Of a stretch of DNA of 64,000 bases, positions 34,312-43,900 are shown in pieces. The position numbers were made by a program, and so were the translations under genes. The notes under the pieces were generated by a model. That model worked only from the letters and a program-made list of their open reading frames with translations. It had not been told where the DNA came from and ran no database searches. The DNA comes from Myceligenerans pegani (GTDB lineage Bacteria; Actinomycetota; Actinomycetes; Actinomycetales; Cellulomonadaceae): positions 34,416-98,415 of the forward strand of contig NZ_JADBGR010000083.1 in assembly GCF_014892515.1 (NCBI RefSeq). The letters are read 5' to 3'. Each line of letters opens with the position of its first letter. Position 1 is the stretch's first letter.

Positions 34312-35945
34312 GGCCCGTCGAGCGGGCTCCAGCCGGCCCATCGTTCGAGCGCCGCACCGAGGTTCTCCCCCGGCCCGCGGTAGAACCCGCGGAGGGCGAA
34401 CAGCATCGCCGCGGCGGAGACGGCGGTTCCGCCCATGACGACCAGCGGCACCAGCCAGGCACCACCCCGCCCGGCGCCGTCGGCCGAACCGGGGTCGTCG
34501 AGCGGCACCTGAGCGTCCCGCCGTACGCCGTCTGCCCGGACGGTGCGCGCTCCCGCCGCGGCACCGGCTCGCCGCAGATCGGTCAGCGTCCACCGCCCCT
34601 CGGTGCTCCGGCGCACCGTGGTGAGCACCCACAAGCCGGCCGCCGCTCCGGCCATCAGGCCGACGATCGCGCCGAACATGTAGCGGCCCTGAACGGCGAC
34701 GACCCAGCCCGTCTCGGCGAACCGGGGCCAGGCGTTCGCCACGACGGCGCACCAGAGCAGCGCGGCCTGCAGCAGGAGCACCGCGAGCGTCCTCCGGCCC
34801 GGCACGCGCAGCAGGGCCACGACGCACAGAGCGGCGAGCACGATGGCGCCGGTCCAGTACACGCCGTCGGGCACCCGCACGTCGAGCAGCCCGAAGCTCC
34901 CGAAGAACGACCAGGTCAGGTGCCGCACCGTCGTACTGACGAAGTACCACGGCCCCCGGTCCTCCACCGGCTCGAACCGCTCGGGGATCCCGACGGGCTG
35001 CACGGCCCCGAACTCCATCAGGTTCCGCAGCCACCACCACCCGCCCAGAGCGAACGCCACCCCGAGAGCCAGCAGCATCAGCCACGCCCGCCGCCCTCGG
35101 CCTTGCCCGGACACCGTCAGGAGATACGCCACCACCACGACCGGCACCGTGAACGCCGCCATCACCTTGGTCAGGAGCCCCACGCCGACCACGACCCCGA
35201 GGATCAGCGCGGTCCTCCGCCGCGGGTCCCCGCTCACCACCCGGGCGCAGAGGTACGCCGCGGCGGCGCCGGTGAGCACCACCAGGGCGTCGTTCGTGAC
35301 GCTCCCCATGATGTGCCCGATCTGCGGGAGGAGCAGCGGGAACGACGCCGCCACCAGCGCGGCCGCCCGAGATCCGGTGACCAGCCGCGCCGCGCCGGCC
35401 GCGAGCAGCGGCACGGGCGTGAACAGCAGCACGTCGAGCAGGCGCAGCGCCAGGACCTGGTGGTCCCAGCGCGCCTCGACGAGCCCCGTCAGGTGCAGCC
35501 ACCCCGCCGCCACCGCGTAGTACAGCGGCGGGTGCTGGGTCATCTGATCGATCTCCTCGACGTCCCAGGTGCTCGTGTCCGTGCCGGGTGCCACGATGTC
35601 GGCCAGGGCGTTGCCCGGCCCGACGATCGTCCGCTCGTCGTCGGGTGTCGGCGGCACGTCCACGTACTGGTCCTTGTCGTCCCGGTCGAGGTACCGGCCG
35701 GGAACGTCCGTGTCGAGGGCGGCCTCGTCCCGGGCGGCGTCGACCCCCGGGCTCACGAGCGCCTCGCCGGGCGCCGGCCAGCCCCCGCCGTAGGCGAGGC
35801 GGAGCGTGCTGTTGAGGTGCTGGACCTCGTCGGGGGCCCGGAACGCGGGGGTCAGCACCGCCCAGCAGGTGGCGGAGGCGGCAACAAGGGCCGTGATGAG
35901 AGCGAGGGCGAACCGATAGCGCGCCAGGGCGGTGTCGTCACGCAC
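34155..35945 (-). CDS. Polytopic GT-C-like membrane protein (DUF2142-like)
   Basis: 596 residues, third member of the local set. FRAPDEVQHLNSTLRLAY gives the DE-x-x-H motif and MTQHPPLYYAVAAGWLH the HPPLYY motif. About twelve hydrophobic helices; a 90-residue acidic first extracytoplasmic loop is rich in Asp. GTG 35945 follows a TACCCT box by 6 bases; longer upstream starts run antisense to the metallopeptidase-like gene and are rejected. It is divergent from that gene and convergent with the previous GT-C gene, with a 157-base 3' overlap. Likely an outer-face glycosyltransferase; substrate unknown. Confidence 0.82.
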   Translation of the reverse strand: MRDDTALARYRFALALITALVAASATCWAVLTPAFRAPDEVQHLNSTLRLAYGGGWPAPGEALVSPGVDAARDEAALDTDVPGRYLDRDDKDQYVDVPPTPDDERTIVGPGNALADIVAPGTDTSTWDVEEIDQMTQHPPLYYAVAAGWLHLTGLVEARWDHQVLALRLLDVLLFTPVPLLAAGAARLVTGSRAAALVAASFPLLLPQIGHIMGSVTNDALVVLTGAAAAYLCARVVSGDPRRRTALILGVVVGVGLLTKVMAAFTVPVVVVAYLLTVSGQGRGRRAWLMLLALGVAFALGGWWWLRNLMEFGAVQPVGIPERFEPVEDRGPWYFVSTTVRHLTWSFFGSFGLLDVRVPDGVYWTGAIVLAALCVVALLRVPGRRTLAVLLLQAALLWCAVVANAWPRFAETGWVVAVQGRYMFGAIVGLMAGAAAGLWVLTTVRRSTEGRWTLTDLRRAGAAAGARTVRADGVRRDAQVPLDDPGSADGAGRGGAWLVPLVVMGGTAVSAAAMLFALRGFYRGPGENLGAALERWAGWSPLDGPQLAAWFVVAALVAAATVVAGVRYARSVSTVAPTADTTARTPTAAAGTTGSE

Positions 35946-35951
35946 GGGATC

Positions 35952-35957
35952 AGGGTA
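35952..35957 (-). promoter_or_regulatory. -10 box (TACCCT) for the leaderless GT-C gene ending at 34155
   Basis: TACCCT on the minus strand, 6 bases before GTG 35945. Confidence 0.6.
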
Positions 35958-36105
35958 TGGCAACCACAGAGAGCCCTCACCCAGTTCCTGCCCGCCGGCG
36001 CCCTCATCGGGGGAAACGCCCGCGGCGGGAATGCCCTCGAGGAGAACGCCCGCGAGCGATCGACGACGGCGGCCGAGCCTGTCCGAAGCCTCGCCCACGG
36101 GGACG

Positions 36106-36111
36106 TATTGT
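36106..36111 (+). promoter_or_regulatory. -10 box (TATTGT) for the leaderless metallopeptidase-like gene
   Basis: TATTGT followed by 6 bases and then GTG 36118. Confidence 0.5.
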
Positions 36112-36117
36112 CGTGCC

Positions 36118-36600
36118 GTGGTCTCGAAGTCCTCTCCCCCCGCAGCATCGGACGGCTCGGACGGCTCCCTCCGGAACGCGCCCCGGCGCACGCCGCGGCG
36201 GCGCGACCGGCGCGGCCGCGGCCTGCGCGGCCCGCTCTTCCCGCCCGGCTCTCCCGCCCACCGCACCCGGGCGGAGGTGTTCGACGACCTCGTGCTCGAC
36301 GTCGCGCAGTCCCTCGACCGGCGCTGGGGCAAGGCGCTGAGCGGGACGCAGTTCGCCGTGGAGGACGTGCCGCCGTCGGACCCTGCCCCCTGGGAGGGCA
36401 GCGGCGTGCCGCTGGGCCGGTCCTTCCCGGCCGAGGCCGGTCAGCCGGCGCGCGTGGTGGCGTACCGCCGCCCGATCGAGGCCCGCTCCCACGACGAGGA
36501 CGACCGGGCGGACCTGGTCCGCGACGTCATCGTGGAGCAGGTGGCGCACCTGCTCGCCCGGGCCCCGGAAGAGATCGACCCCCACTTCGGCGAGCGCTGA
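36118..36600 (+). CDS. Metallopeptidase-family protein (zincin-like), probably without the HExxH site
   Basis: 160 residues. A basic, disordered N-terminus (Arg/Pro-rich, about 50 residues) is followed by the short zincin-like domain known beside DUF3499 in actinobacteria: FDDLVLDVAQSLDRRWGKAL, VVAYRRPIEAR, then RDVIVEQVAHLLARAPEEID. In the canonical family the last segment reads HExxH. Here the first histidine is replaced (VEQVAH), so the zinc site is probably incomplete, as I recall for many actinobacterial members. Function unknown. GTG 36118 is placed by the TATTGT box. Confidence 0.8.
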   Translation: MVSKSSPPAASDGSDGSLRNAPRRTPRRRDRRGRGLRGPLFPPGSPAHRTRAEVFDDLVLDVAQSLDRRWGKALSGTQFAVEDVPPSDPAPWEGSGVPLGRSFPAEAGQPARVVAYRRPIEARSHDEDDRADLVRDVIVEQVAHLLARAPEEIDPHFGER

Positions 36601-36642
36601 AGTGGGGGTCGCGACGGGTGTCCACCGCGTGAGGACGGGCGC

Positions 36643-38127
36643 CTACTGGGTGAGGGAGTTGACCTCACCCGGTTCGAGGTTGCCGTCGCGCAGGTCGGCC
36701 CAGAACTGGGCCACCGCGTCCTCGGGGCCGAGCAGCACCGTGGAGCCGGCGCCGTTGCCCGGGTTGTAGCCGAGGCTCGCGATCGGCGGCGTGCCGGTGA
36801 CGCCGTCCTCGCCGTTCGCGGCCTGGAACCGCAGCGCGAGGAACGCCAGGTCGATCACGCCGGTGTCCTGATCGACGACGAGCGAGCCGAGGCCGGCGTT
36901 CGCGAGGGACACCTGGCTGACGGGGTTCAGCAGGACGGCGGGGTCCTTGATCGCCTGTCCGACCTTGCCGATCACCTGACGCTGGCGCTTGGCCCGGCCG
37001 ATGTCGCCCTCGGGGTCGGAGTACCGCATGCGGGAGAACGCGAGCGCCTCCTCACCGTTCACCTCGTGGCAGCCGGGCGTCCACTGCATCTTGGAGCGCC
37101 AGTCGTCGACGGGACGGTCGTAGCACAGTTCCACGCCCCCGACGGCGTCGACGATGTCGCTCACCCCGCCGAACCCGACCTCGGCGTAGTGGTCGATCGT
37201 GAGACCGCTGAGCTCCTCGACGGTCTGCACGAGAAGTTCCGGCCCGCCGAACGCGTACGCGGCGTTCAGCTTCTGCCCGCCGACGCCCGGGATCTGCGCG
37301 TAGGTGTCGCGGGGCAACGAGATGAGCGCCGTGGGGCCGGAGGCGGGCTGGTGCAGCAGAAGGATCGTGTCGGTCCGGGCGCCGGTGGTGGCGTCGTTGA
37401 TCCCGCCGGAGCCCCGGGCGTCGGAGCCGGCGATCAGGTAGGTGGTCCCGGGGGTACCGGCTGCGCCGGACAGCGCGTCGACGTGCTGGATCTTCCCGTT
37501 CGCCCAGATCAGCAGGCCGACGGGCCAGGCCAGGAGGGCGAGCACGACAAGCGTCGCGATGAGCTTGCCCCGACCCTTCCGGCGGGAACGACCGGGGCGC
37601 GGTGCCGGCCGGGCCTGGCCGTACCCGGCCGGGGGCCGCTGCCCGCCACCGGGCGGCTGCGGTCGCATCGGCGCGGGCGGACGCTGGGTGGCGTGCACGG
37701 AACTGGGCTGCCGCTGCTGCGGCACGGGCGCCGCGTTCAGACCCGACGCGCGTCCCGTGGCGCGGCGCGGCGGGATGGCCTGGGGCGGCTGAGCGCCCCG
37801 CGGCGGCACGGAACGCGGTGGGACTGGCGGTGGGTTCTTGCCACCGGACACTGGGACCTCCCGGGAGGACTGTCGTTTGATACGCGGCTCGCTGGTTCGC
37901 TCGCCCACGGGCACGCCGCTTCCGGGCGTCTCCGCAAGAGGGCGTGGCCTGCCCGCCGGTGGCTCCGGGCGTGCGGCCGGTTGCGCCCCGTCGCCGACGG
38001 CGATCGCCCCGTCGGAACCCGGCCGGTCCCCCGCCTGCTGCGGCGTGAAGCTCGGCGGGATCGGCGGCGCGACCCGGGCGTCCTCGTTCACCCGGGTGGC
38101 GTCGTCGTCGGTCGTGGGATCTGGCAT
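36643..38127 (-). CDS. LCP family cell-wall glycan ligase (LytR-CpsA-Psr)
   Basis: 494 residues. The first 185 residues are cytoplasmic and disordered, rich in Pro/Gln/Arg. A membrane helix follows (LIATLVVLALLAWPVGLLIW, about 187-206), then the LCP domain to the end. LCP motifs include GSDARGSGG, RTDTILLLHQ, ALISLPRDTYAQIPG and LAFSRMRYSDPEGDIGRAKR. The conserved arginines and aspartates bind the pyrophosphate of a polyprenyl-linked glycan and transfer it to peptidoglycan or arabinogalactan-like acceptors. GGAGAGAG lies before ATG 38127. It follows another LCP gene after 11 bases, so the pair is one operon. With the exporter and glycan loci nearby, these are the likely wall ligases. Confidence 0.92.
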   Translation of the reverse strand: MPDPTTDDDATRVNEDARVAPPIPPSFTPQQAGDRPGSDGAIAVGDGAQPAARPEPPAGRPRPLAETPGSGVPVGERTSEPRIKRQSSREVPVSGGKNPPPVPPRSVPPRGAQPPQAIPPRRATGRASGLNAAPVPQQRQPSSVHATQRPPAPMRPQPPGGGQRPPAGYGQARPAPRPGRSRRKGRGKLIATLVVLALLAWPVGLLIWANGKIQHVDALSGAAGTPGTTYLIAGSDARGSGGINDATTGARTDTILLLHQPASGPTALISLPRDTYAQIPGVGGQKLNAAYAFGGPELLVQTVEELSGLTIDHYAEVGFGGVSDIVDAVGGVELCYDRPVDDWRSKMQWTPGCHEVNGEEALAFSRMRYSDPEGDIGRAKRQRQVIGKVGQAIKDPAVLLNPVSQVSLANAGLGSLVVDQDTGVIDLAFLALRFQAANGEDGVTGTPPIASLGYNPGNGAGSTVLLGPEDAVAQFWADLRDGNLEPGEVNSLTQ

Positions 38128-38138
38128 GTCTCTCTCCG

Positions 38139-39425
38139 TCAGCCGCAGACGGCGGTCGTATCGGCGCCGGTGAACGCTTCCGTACCGGCTTCCTTGACGT
38201 CGTCGGTGCTGGGGGACGCCGTGGGGTCGATCGTCTCGCCATCCGGCGCCGACGGCGAGGCGGACGCGCCGGGGGCGTCCGAGGTGCCGTCGGTCGCCGA
38301 CGGCGAGGCGGTGGCCGCGGCGGGGTCGTGGTCGATCGGGCGGTCGTGCTTGATGTTCTCCCAGAGGAGCGTGGCCTCGTCGGTCCACACCACGTTGGCG
38401 GTGGGGTTGGCCGGATCGGGGCCGTTCGGCACCGTGAGGAACGTGACGGCGTCGGCGCTGAGGTTGCGCAGGCTGTAGGCGAGGCCGGTGAGGTTGTCGA
38501 GCCGGGCGGTCTCGTCGTCCATGGTCATGGAGCTGGTGACCGCGTCGACGAAGCTCAGCGTCTTGCCCGGGTTGGTGAGCGTGTCGGCACTGAGCACCGT
38601 ACGCACCAGGGACGCGAGCAGCTGCTGCTGCCGGCCGATGCGGCCCAGGTCGCTGCCGTCGCCGACCCCCTTGCGTGCCCGCGCGTAGTCGAGTGCGAGC
38701 TCTCCGCCGAGGGTCTGCAGTCCCGGCTGCAGGTGCAGGTCGTTCGCCTCGGGCGCGTAGATCTCCTCCTCGATGCAGAGCTCGACGCCGCCCACGGCGT
38801 CGATCATCCGCTGGAACCCCTGGAAGTCGATCACCATGAACCCGTCGAGGAAGACCCCGGTCAGGGCCTCGACGGTCTGCATCGCGCACAGCGCGCCCGA
38901 CGCCGTGTCGCCTCCGACGCTCGCCCCCACGGCGAAGGCCGCGTTGAACTTCGTGTACTGCGGGGCGGTGGTGGCGCCGGTGGTCGTGACGCAGGACGGG
39001 ATCTCGACCGTGGAGTCCCGCGGGATCGAGATGGCCTCGACCCGCTTCCGGTCCCCCGAGATGTGCAGGAGAATCGTCGTGTCCGACCGCGCGCCGCCGT
39101 CGGCGGTGCCACCGATGTTCACGTTCGCGCCCTCGCGCGAGTCGCTGCCCATGAGCAGCAGGTTGACCGGCTCGCCGGCGCTCGGGTCGGTGGGAGTGAC
39201 CTTCTCCGGGCGGTTCGTCAGGACGTCCGTGGGCGCCGTGTCGATGTTCCCCGTCCACCGTGCCATCGCCGCGGACGCGCCCGAGATCGCGAACGCGAGG
39301 ACCCCCGTCATCACCAGCGCCACGACGCGTGTCGTGGAACCCTGCCCGGCCAGAACCCGCGCGTGAGCAGGGCCGACCGAGTGGTCCAGGCCCGCTCCGG
39401 GCGTGCTGAAGTCGGGAAAGGTCAC
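38139..39425 (-). CDS. LCP family cell-wall glycan ligase (second copy)
   Basis: 428 residues. A short N-terminus, one membrane helix (VVALVMTGVLAFAISGASAA, about 34-53), then the LCP domain: LLMGSDSREGANVN, GARSDTTILLHISG, VEAISIPRDSTVEIP, GGELALDYARARKGVGDGSD with LGRIGRQQQLL. A Ser/Pro/Ala/Asp-rich tail of about 60 residues ends in a cysteine-containing CG. Same reaction class as its neighbour: transfer of lipid-linked glycan to the wall. GTG 39425 follows TATGCT by 8 bases. Much longer in-frame extensions upstream run antisense to whiB and are rejected. Confidence 0.92.
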   Translation of the reverse strand: MTFPDFSTPGAGLDHSVGPAHARVLAGQGSTTRVVALVMTGVLAFAISGASAAMARWTGNIDTAPTDVLTNRPEKVTPTDPSAGEPVNLLLMGSDSREGANVNIGGTADGGARSDTTILLHISGDRKRVEAISIPRDSTVEIPSCVTTTGATTAPQYTKFNAAFAVGASVGGDTASGALCAMQTVEALTGVFLDGFMVIDFQGFQRMIDAVGGVELCIEEEIYAPEANDLHLQPGLQTLGGELALDYARARKGVGDGSDLGRIGRQQQLLASLVRTVLSADTLTNPGKTLSFVDAVTSSMTMDDETARLDNLTGLAYSLRNLSADAVTFLTVPNGPDPANPTANVVWTDEATLLWENIKHDRPIDHDPAAATASPSATDGTSDAPGASASPSAPDGETIDPTASPSTDDVKEAGTEAFTGADTTAVCG

Positions 39426-39433
39426 AACTTCAA

Positions 39434-39439
39434 AGCATA
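39434..39439 (-). promoter_or_regulatory. -10 box (TATGCT) for the leaderless LCP operon
   Basis: TATGCT on the minus strand, 8 bases before GTG 39425. Confidence 0.55.
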
Positions 39440-39505
39440 GGGGAGCGGACTTGCACGGGCGCAGAGGCCGCACAGAGGGACGGTAGAGGGTTCGTGGAGA
39501 ACGAG

Positions 39506-40273
39506 TCAGCCGATCTTCTCGATCTTCTCGGTGGTCACGAGCCGATCCCGGCGCGCGGTGTCGGCGTCCAGGGCGGCCGCGGTGGCGGGGCTGGTGAGGA
39601 CCACCGACCCCGCACCTGCCCAGGTCCGCAGGAGTTCCCGCAGGACGACGGCGGTGCCGGCCCGGCCGTCGACCAGCGTGCGCGCGGCCTCGCCGTCCGG
39701 CTCGGGGACCAGCTCGTCGTGACGGACGCCGGCGGCCGTCGGCGAACCGGCGGTGCCGGACCCGGCCGGATCGCCGGCGGTGTCCGTCAGGGCCACGCGA
39801 CCGGGCTCCGGCTCGGGCGCGTAGATCACCTGGTCGGCATACGTCATCACCGCCGCGGCCGCGTCCATGGCGCCGGGCGGCAGATCGCCGTCGTACCGGC
39901 GGGCCAGGGCGGGGAGGCTGACGACGACGAGGTCGGCGGACGACGCCGCCCATCGTTCCGGGGAATCCGTGACGACGACATCGAGGTCCTCGGCGGCGGC
40001 CGCGCGGGAATCGCCGGTCAGCACCACCGTCGCGCCCACCCGCCACGCCGCGAGTGCCCAGGTCACGGTGCGCCAGTGCACGGGCAGGTCCACCCCAACC
40101 ATCGAGCCGGGCTGTACGTCGTACTCCTCGACGAGCAGATTCGTGGTCTTCGCGACCCAGTTCGCGAGGACCGCCCCGGAAAGCTCGACCCGTTCGCCGT
40201 CGTCGCCGTACCAGGTGAGGCGGGGGCGGCCGGGATCGGACTGCAGGCGGTCGAGAAGAGTGGAGACGAGCAT
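39506..40273 (-). CDS. TIGR03089 family protein
   Basis: 255 residues. The actinobacterial TIGR03089 family looks like the N-terminal part of an AMP-binding (acyl-CoA synthetase-like) fold without the catalytic C-terminal domain. Recognisable parts: RPRLTWYGDDGERVELSGAV, LANWVAKTTNLLVEEYDVQP, VGVDLPVHWRTVTWALAAWR, and ADLVVVSLPALARRYDG. It lacks the usual P-loop-like STGSTGxPK segment, so enzymatic activity is doubtful. The gene is conserved next to LCP and whiB2-type genes in actinobacteria; function unknown. ATG 40273 follows TAGCCT by 6 bases. Confidence 0.88.
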   Translation of the reverse strand: MLVSTLLDRLQSDPGRPRLTWYGDDGERVELSGAVLANWVAKTTNLLVEEYDVQPGSMVGVDLPVHWRTVTWALAAWRVGATVVLTGDSRAAAAEDLDVVVTDSPERWAASSADLVVVSLPALARRYDGDLPPGAMDAAAAVMTYADQVIYAPEPEPGRVALTDTAGDPAGSGTAGSPTAAGVRHDELVPEPDGEAARTLVDGRAGTAVVLRELLRTWAGAGSVVLTSPATAAALDADTARRDRLVTTEKIEKIG

Positions 40274-40279
40274 GGACGA

Positions 40280-40285
40280 AGGCTA
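40280..40285 (-). promoter_or_regulatory. -10 box (TAGCCT) for the leaderless TIGR03089 gene
   Basis: TAGCCT on the minus strand, 6 bases before ATG 40273. Confidence 0.55.
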
Positions 40286-40386
40286 CGCGCCGCGCAGCGC
40301 AGCGCGCCGTTCCGCTCCGCGCGTGACCGTCCGCCGAGGTGGGGGCGATTTTCTTGTGAAGCCCTCGGCCGATAGCACACTTCCGC

Positions 40387-40415
40387 TTGACGACTCCAGA
40401 CGACACGCGTGTAAT
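40387..40415 (+). promoter_or_regulatory. whiB promoter: TTGACG, 17-bp spacer, TGTAAT
   Basis: TTGACG (40387-40392) and TGTAAT (40410-40415) with exactly 17 bases between. Predicted start near 40422, leaving a leader of about 78 bases before the WhiB ATG. Confidence 0.65.
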
Positions 40416-40499
40416 TCCATGTATGCAGTTTTCGTAGCGGAGCAAGCGCGCGGACACGCGCGACACATGACCGACAGAGACGGCATGGAGGGACACATC

Positions 40500-40826
40500 A
40501 TGTGGGACATGCTGGAACCGGACGGCGAGATCCCGTCCGACACCGAACGCCCGAGCGAGACCATGGCGGACGTGCTGTCGCTCTTCGACGAGGAGCAGGA
40601 CGACGCCCTGCTCGGCTGGCAGGAACGTGCGCTGTGCGCGCAGACGGACCCTGAGGCGTTCTTCCCCGAGAAGGGCGGCTCCACGCGCGAGGCGAAGAAG
40701 GTCTGCCAGGGTTGCGAGGTCAAGGCCGAGTGCCTCGACTACGCCCTCGCCAACGACGAGCGGTTCGGTATCTGGGGCGGGCTCTCGGAGCGGGAGCGCC
40801 GCAAGCTGAAGCGCCGCGCGGTCTGA
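40500..40826 (+). CDS. whiB: WhiB-family iron-sulfur transcription regulator (WhiB2/WhmD-like)
   Basis: 108 residues. The four cysteines that hold a 4Fe-4S cluster are at 46, 69, 72 and 78, the last three spaced C-x2-C-x5-C. They are followed by the beta-turn motif GIWGG (90-94) and a basic end RERRKLKRRAV that contacts DNA. The position beside TIGR03089, LCP genes and manA/manB matches the WhiB2 (WhmD) branch, which controls septation and cell division. I chose ATG 40500 for its ideal GGAGGG 7 bases upstream; earlier in-frame ATGs at 40470 and 40420 are possible. A near-consensus promoter lies about 80 bases upstream, making this one of the few clearly led mRNAs here. Confidence 0.92.
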   Translation: MWDMLEPDGEIPSDTERPSETMADVLSLFDEEQDDALLGWQERALCAQTDPEAFFPEKGGSTREAKKVCQGCEVKAECLDYALANDERFGIWGGLSERERRKLKRRAV

Positions 40827-40962
40827 CGCGTCGCTGATCCCGCCGTCCGGCCTCGCCGCCGACGGCCTACCGCCCGACCTCAGGCGGGCATTCTGACAGG
40901 TCTTCCGGCTCACGGGACGCGACACGCCGGATTCCCTCCTTACCCTGCGGATCCCGTCCGCG

Positions 40963-43900
40963 ATGCGCATGATGGTCGGCGAGATGACCTCGCCACCCAC
41001 CGGGCTTCCGCCCCACCGCCCCACCGACACCGCACTCGCCGCGGTCAGGTCGGTCACCGGAGCTGTTCCGGCTCTCGTCACAGTCACCGCCGTGGTCGTG
41101 ACACGCGGCCGCAGCCCTTTCCTCGAAGCCACGCTCGCCGCGGTCCGGGCGCAGTCGCCGGCGCCGCGCCAGATCGTCGTCGTCGACGTCGAGACCGCAC
41201 CCTCCACCTCCGAGCACCAGGGACTCAGCCTCGACGGCGCGCGGTACGTCGCCGCCAGCCACTCCCGGTCGTTCGGCGACGCGGTGAACGCGGCGGTCGC
41301 GGGCCTCTCCGCGCCGGGCGACGCGCCGGCCTCCGACTGGCTCTGGCTCCTGCACGACGATTCCGCACCCGCACCCGGCGCGCTGGCCGCCCTGCTCCGC
41401 TCCGTCGAGCACACCAGCACGGTCGCCGTCGCCGGCTGCAAGCAGCGCAGGTGGGAGGTGGACGACGACGGCCGGCCGCGCGACCCGGCACATCCAGACC
41501 GCGGCGTCCTGCTCCAGGTCGGGTACACGGTCTCCCCGCTGGGCCGGCGCATGACCGGGCTCGACGAGTCCGAGATCGACCAGGGCCAGCACGACTCGCG
41601 GGAGGACGTGCTCGCCGTCGGCCTGGCCGGGGCGCTGGTGCGCACGTCGGTGTGGTGCGACCTGGACGGCACCGACGCCGAGTACGGCCCGTTCGGCGAC
41701 TCCCTCGAGTTCTGCCGCCGCGTGCGCCTCGCCGGGCACCGGGTCACCGTCGTGCCGGGCGCCGTGGTGCGGCACGCACAGCAGTCGCTGGCCGACCCGT
41801 CGAACCGGAGCCGGATGCGGCGCGGCCGGTTGCGCTTCCAGCTCGTGGCCACGTCACCGTGGCTGCTCGGCTGGGCGATGCTCGCCGTCGTCGCCGGTGC
41901 GCCGGTCCGGGCGGCCTTCCGGCTCGCCGTGAAGCAGCCCGCTGCCGCCCGCGACGAGCTCATGGCTCCGCTGTGGATGCTGCTCGGCCTGAGCAGCGTG
42001 CTGCGTGCCCGGCGCCGGACCGCGCGGTCCGCCACCCAGCCGTACCGCGTGCTGCGCCCCTTGCTCGGCACCTGGCGCCAGACGTTCCGGGAGTTCCGCG
42101 AGCGCCGGCTGGCCCGCGCCGACGCCCGCTACACCGGCCCCGACGACCTCGACCGGGAGGACCTGCGCCGCATCGCGACCCGGAGGCGCGCGGTGCTGGC
42201 CCTCGTCCTCGTCGCGGTGACCGGGGTCGCCGCCGCGGTGTTCGGCCCCGTGCTCGGCACGCTCGCGGACGGCGGCCGGCTCGTCGGCGGGGCGCTCCTG
42301 CCCGCGTCGTCCGACACGGGCCAGGTGTGGACGGCGGCGACGTCGGGCTGGGTACGCTCGGGAATCGGCGAGGCCGGGCCGGGCGATCCGCTGCTGCTGA
42401 CACTGACCGTGCTCTCCCTGCTGGCCGGGGGCTCGCTCCAGACCGGGGTCCACGCGTTGTTCGTCGTGGCCCTCCCGCTCGCCGCCCTCGGGGGCTGGGC
42501 GGCCGCGGGAGCCGTGACACGCTCGGTCTGGGTGCGGGCGGTCGCGGCATTCGCGTGGGCGGCCGCTCCTCCCCTGCTCGGCGCGCTGTCCGGCGGCCTG
42601 CTCGGCGCGCTCGTCGCTCACCTCACGCTGCCGTGGGTCGCGCTGGCGCTCGTGCGGTCGGTGGGCGCGCAGCGGATCGACCTTCCGGCCCGCTCGAGCG
42701 TGAACGCCGTCACCGAGCGCCCCGTGCTCGACGGCGCGTTCGTCGAGGAGGGGCGCGGCCATCGCCTCGGTGCCGCCGGGGCGGCCGGGCTGATGCTCGC
42801 GGTCGCCGTGTCCGGCGCTCCCGTCCTGCTGCCGATCGCCGTGGTCGTGCTGGCCGGGGCGGCCTTCGCCGCGCCGTCCCGCCGGATCCACCTGGCGTTG
42901 GCGGCCCTGCCGTCCGTGGTCGCGTGCGCGCCGCTGCTGGTCCAGGTGGCGCGCACCCGTGACCTGGGCCTCCTGCTCGCCGACCCGCTGGCGCCGCCCG
43001 GCACGTTCCCGATCGGCGAGGCCGCCGGCTGGGAGGTCCTCCTCGGACAGGCGAGCGCACCGGTGGCCTGGTTGGGTGGTGCGTGGCCCGGGACGGAGCT
43101 CGGTCCGTACCTGCTCGGCGGCCTGCTCTGCGTGGTCGCGCTGGTGGCGCTGGCCGGCCCGCGGGCCGCGGGGGCGCGCGTGGGGTGGATCCTCGCCGCG
43201 TGCGGGCTCGCCGTCGTCGTCCTGGCCGACGGCGGTCCGGGCGGCCCCGGCGCGTCCGGCCCGGGTGCGTTCGGTCTCGACACGGGTCTCCTGGACGGCC
43301 GCGGCTCCGGCACGGCGCTCGCGTCCGTCGTCCTGCTCGGCCTCGGCGGCGCCGCGCTCTGCACCACGCGGGCGGTCCGGGCGCGCCGCGCGGCGCGGAC
43401 CGTCGCGGTGGCCGGCGTCGCGGTGCCGCTCGTGATCGGCCTGGTGAGCGCAGCGGGCCTCGCGTCCTGGTGCCTGGCCGACCCGCTGTCCGACGACGGA
43501 GTGCACGCGACCGCCCGGCCCGCCGTGCCCGCCGTCGGGCAGCAGATGCAGGCCGCACCGCGGCAGGCCCGCGTGCTGCAGCTCGGCACCGGCGGCGACG
43601 GCGTCGTCGAGTACGCGCTGCTTCGGGGGGACGGGACACAGCTCGTGGACGCGTCGGTGGCGGGGTCCGCGGTGGCCACCGCCGCCCCGGCAGCGGGTAC
43701 CAGGAGGGAGGCAGGCTCCGGAGAGGACGCGGCAGGCTCGGCCGGATCCGGAACGGACGCCGACTTCCCGGCCGCCTCCACCCAGGACGCCGTCGACGAC
43801 GTCGCCGTGCGACTCGCGGCCGGGAACGACCCCGACGTGGCCGAACGACTCGCCGCCCTCGGGATCGGGGCGGTCCAGGTTCCGACGCCGGACGCGAGCG

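Noticed and set aside
33000..36632. A 1210-residue plus-strand frame across the GT-C genes
   Set aside because: Composition is dominated by Arg, Gly, Ala and Pro with no recognisable domain. It is the shadow of genes with clear GT-C motifs on both strands.
38139..42071. A 1310-residue minus-strand extension of the LCP gene
   Set aside because: The extension runs antisense through TIGR03089, whiB and the giant GT2, has no domain signatures, and the LCP start at 39425 is fixed by a promoter box.
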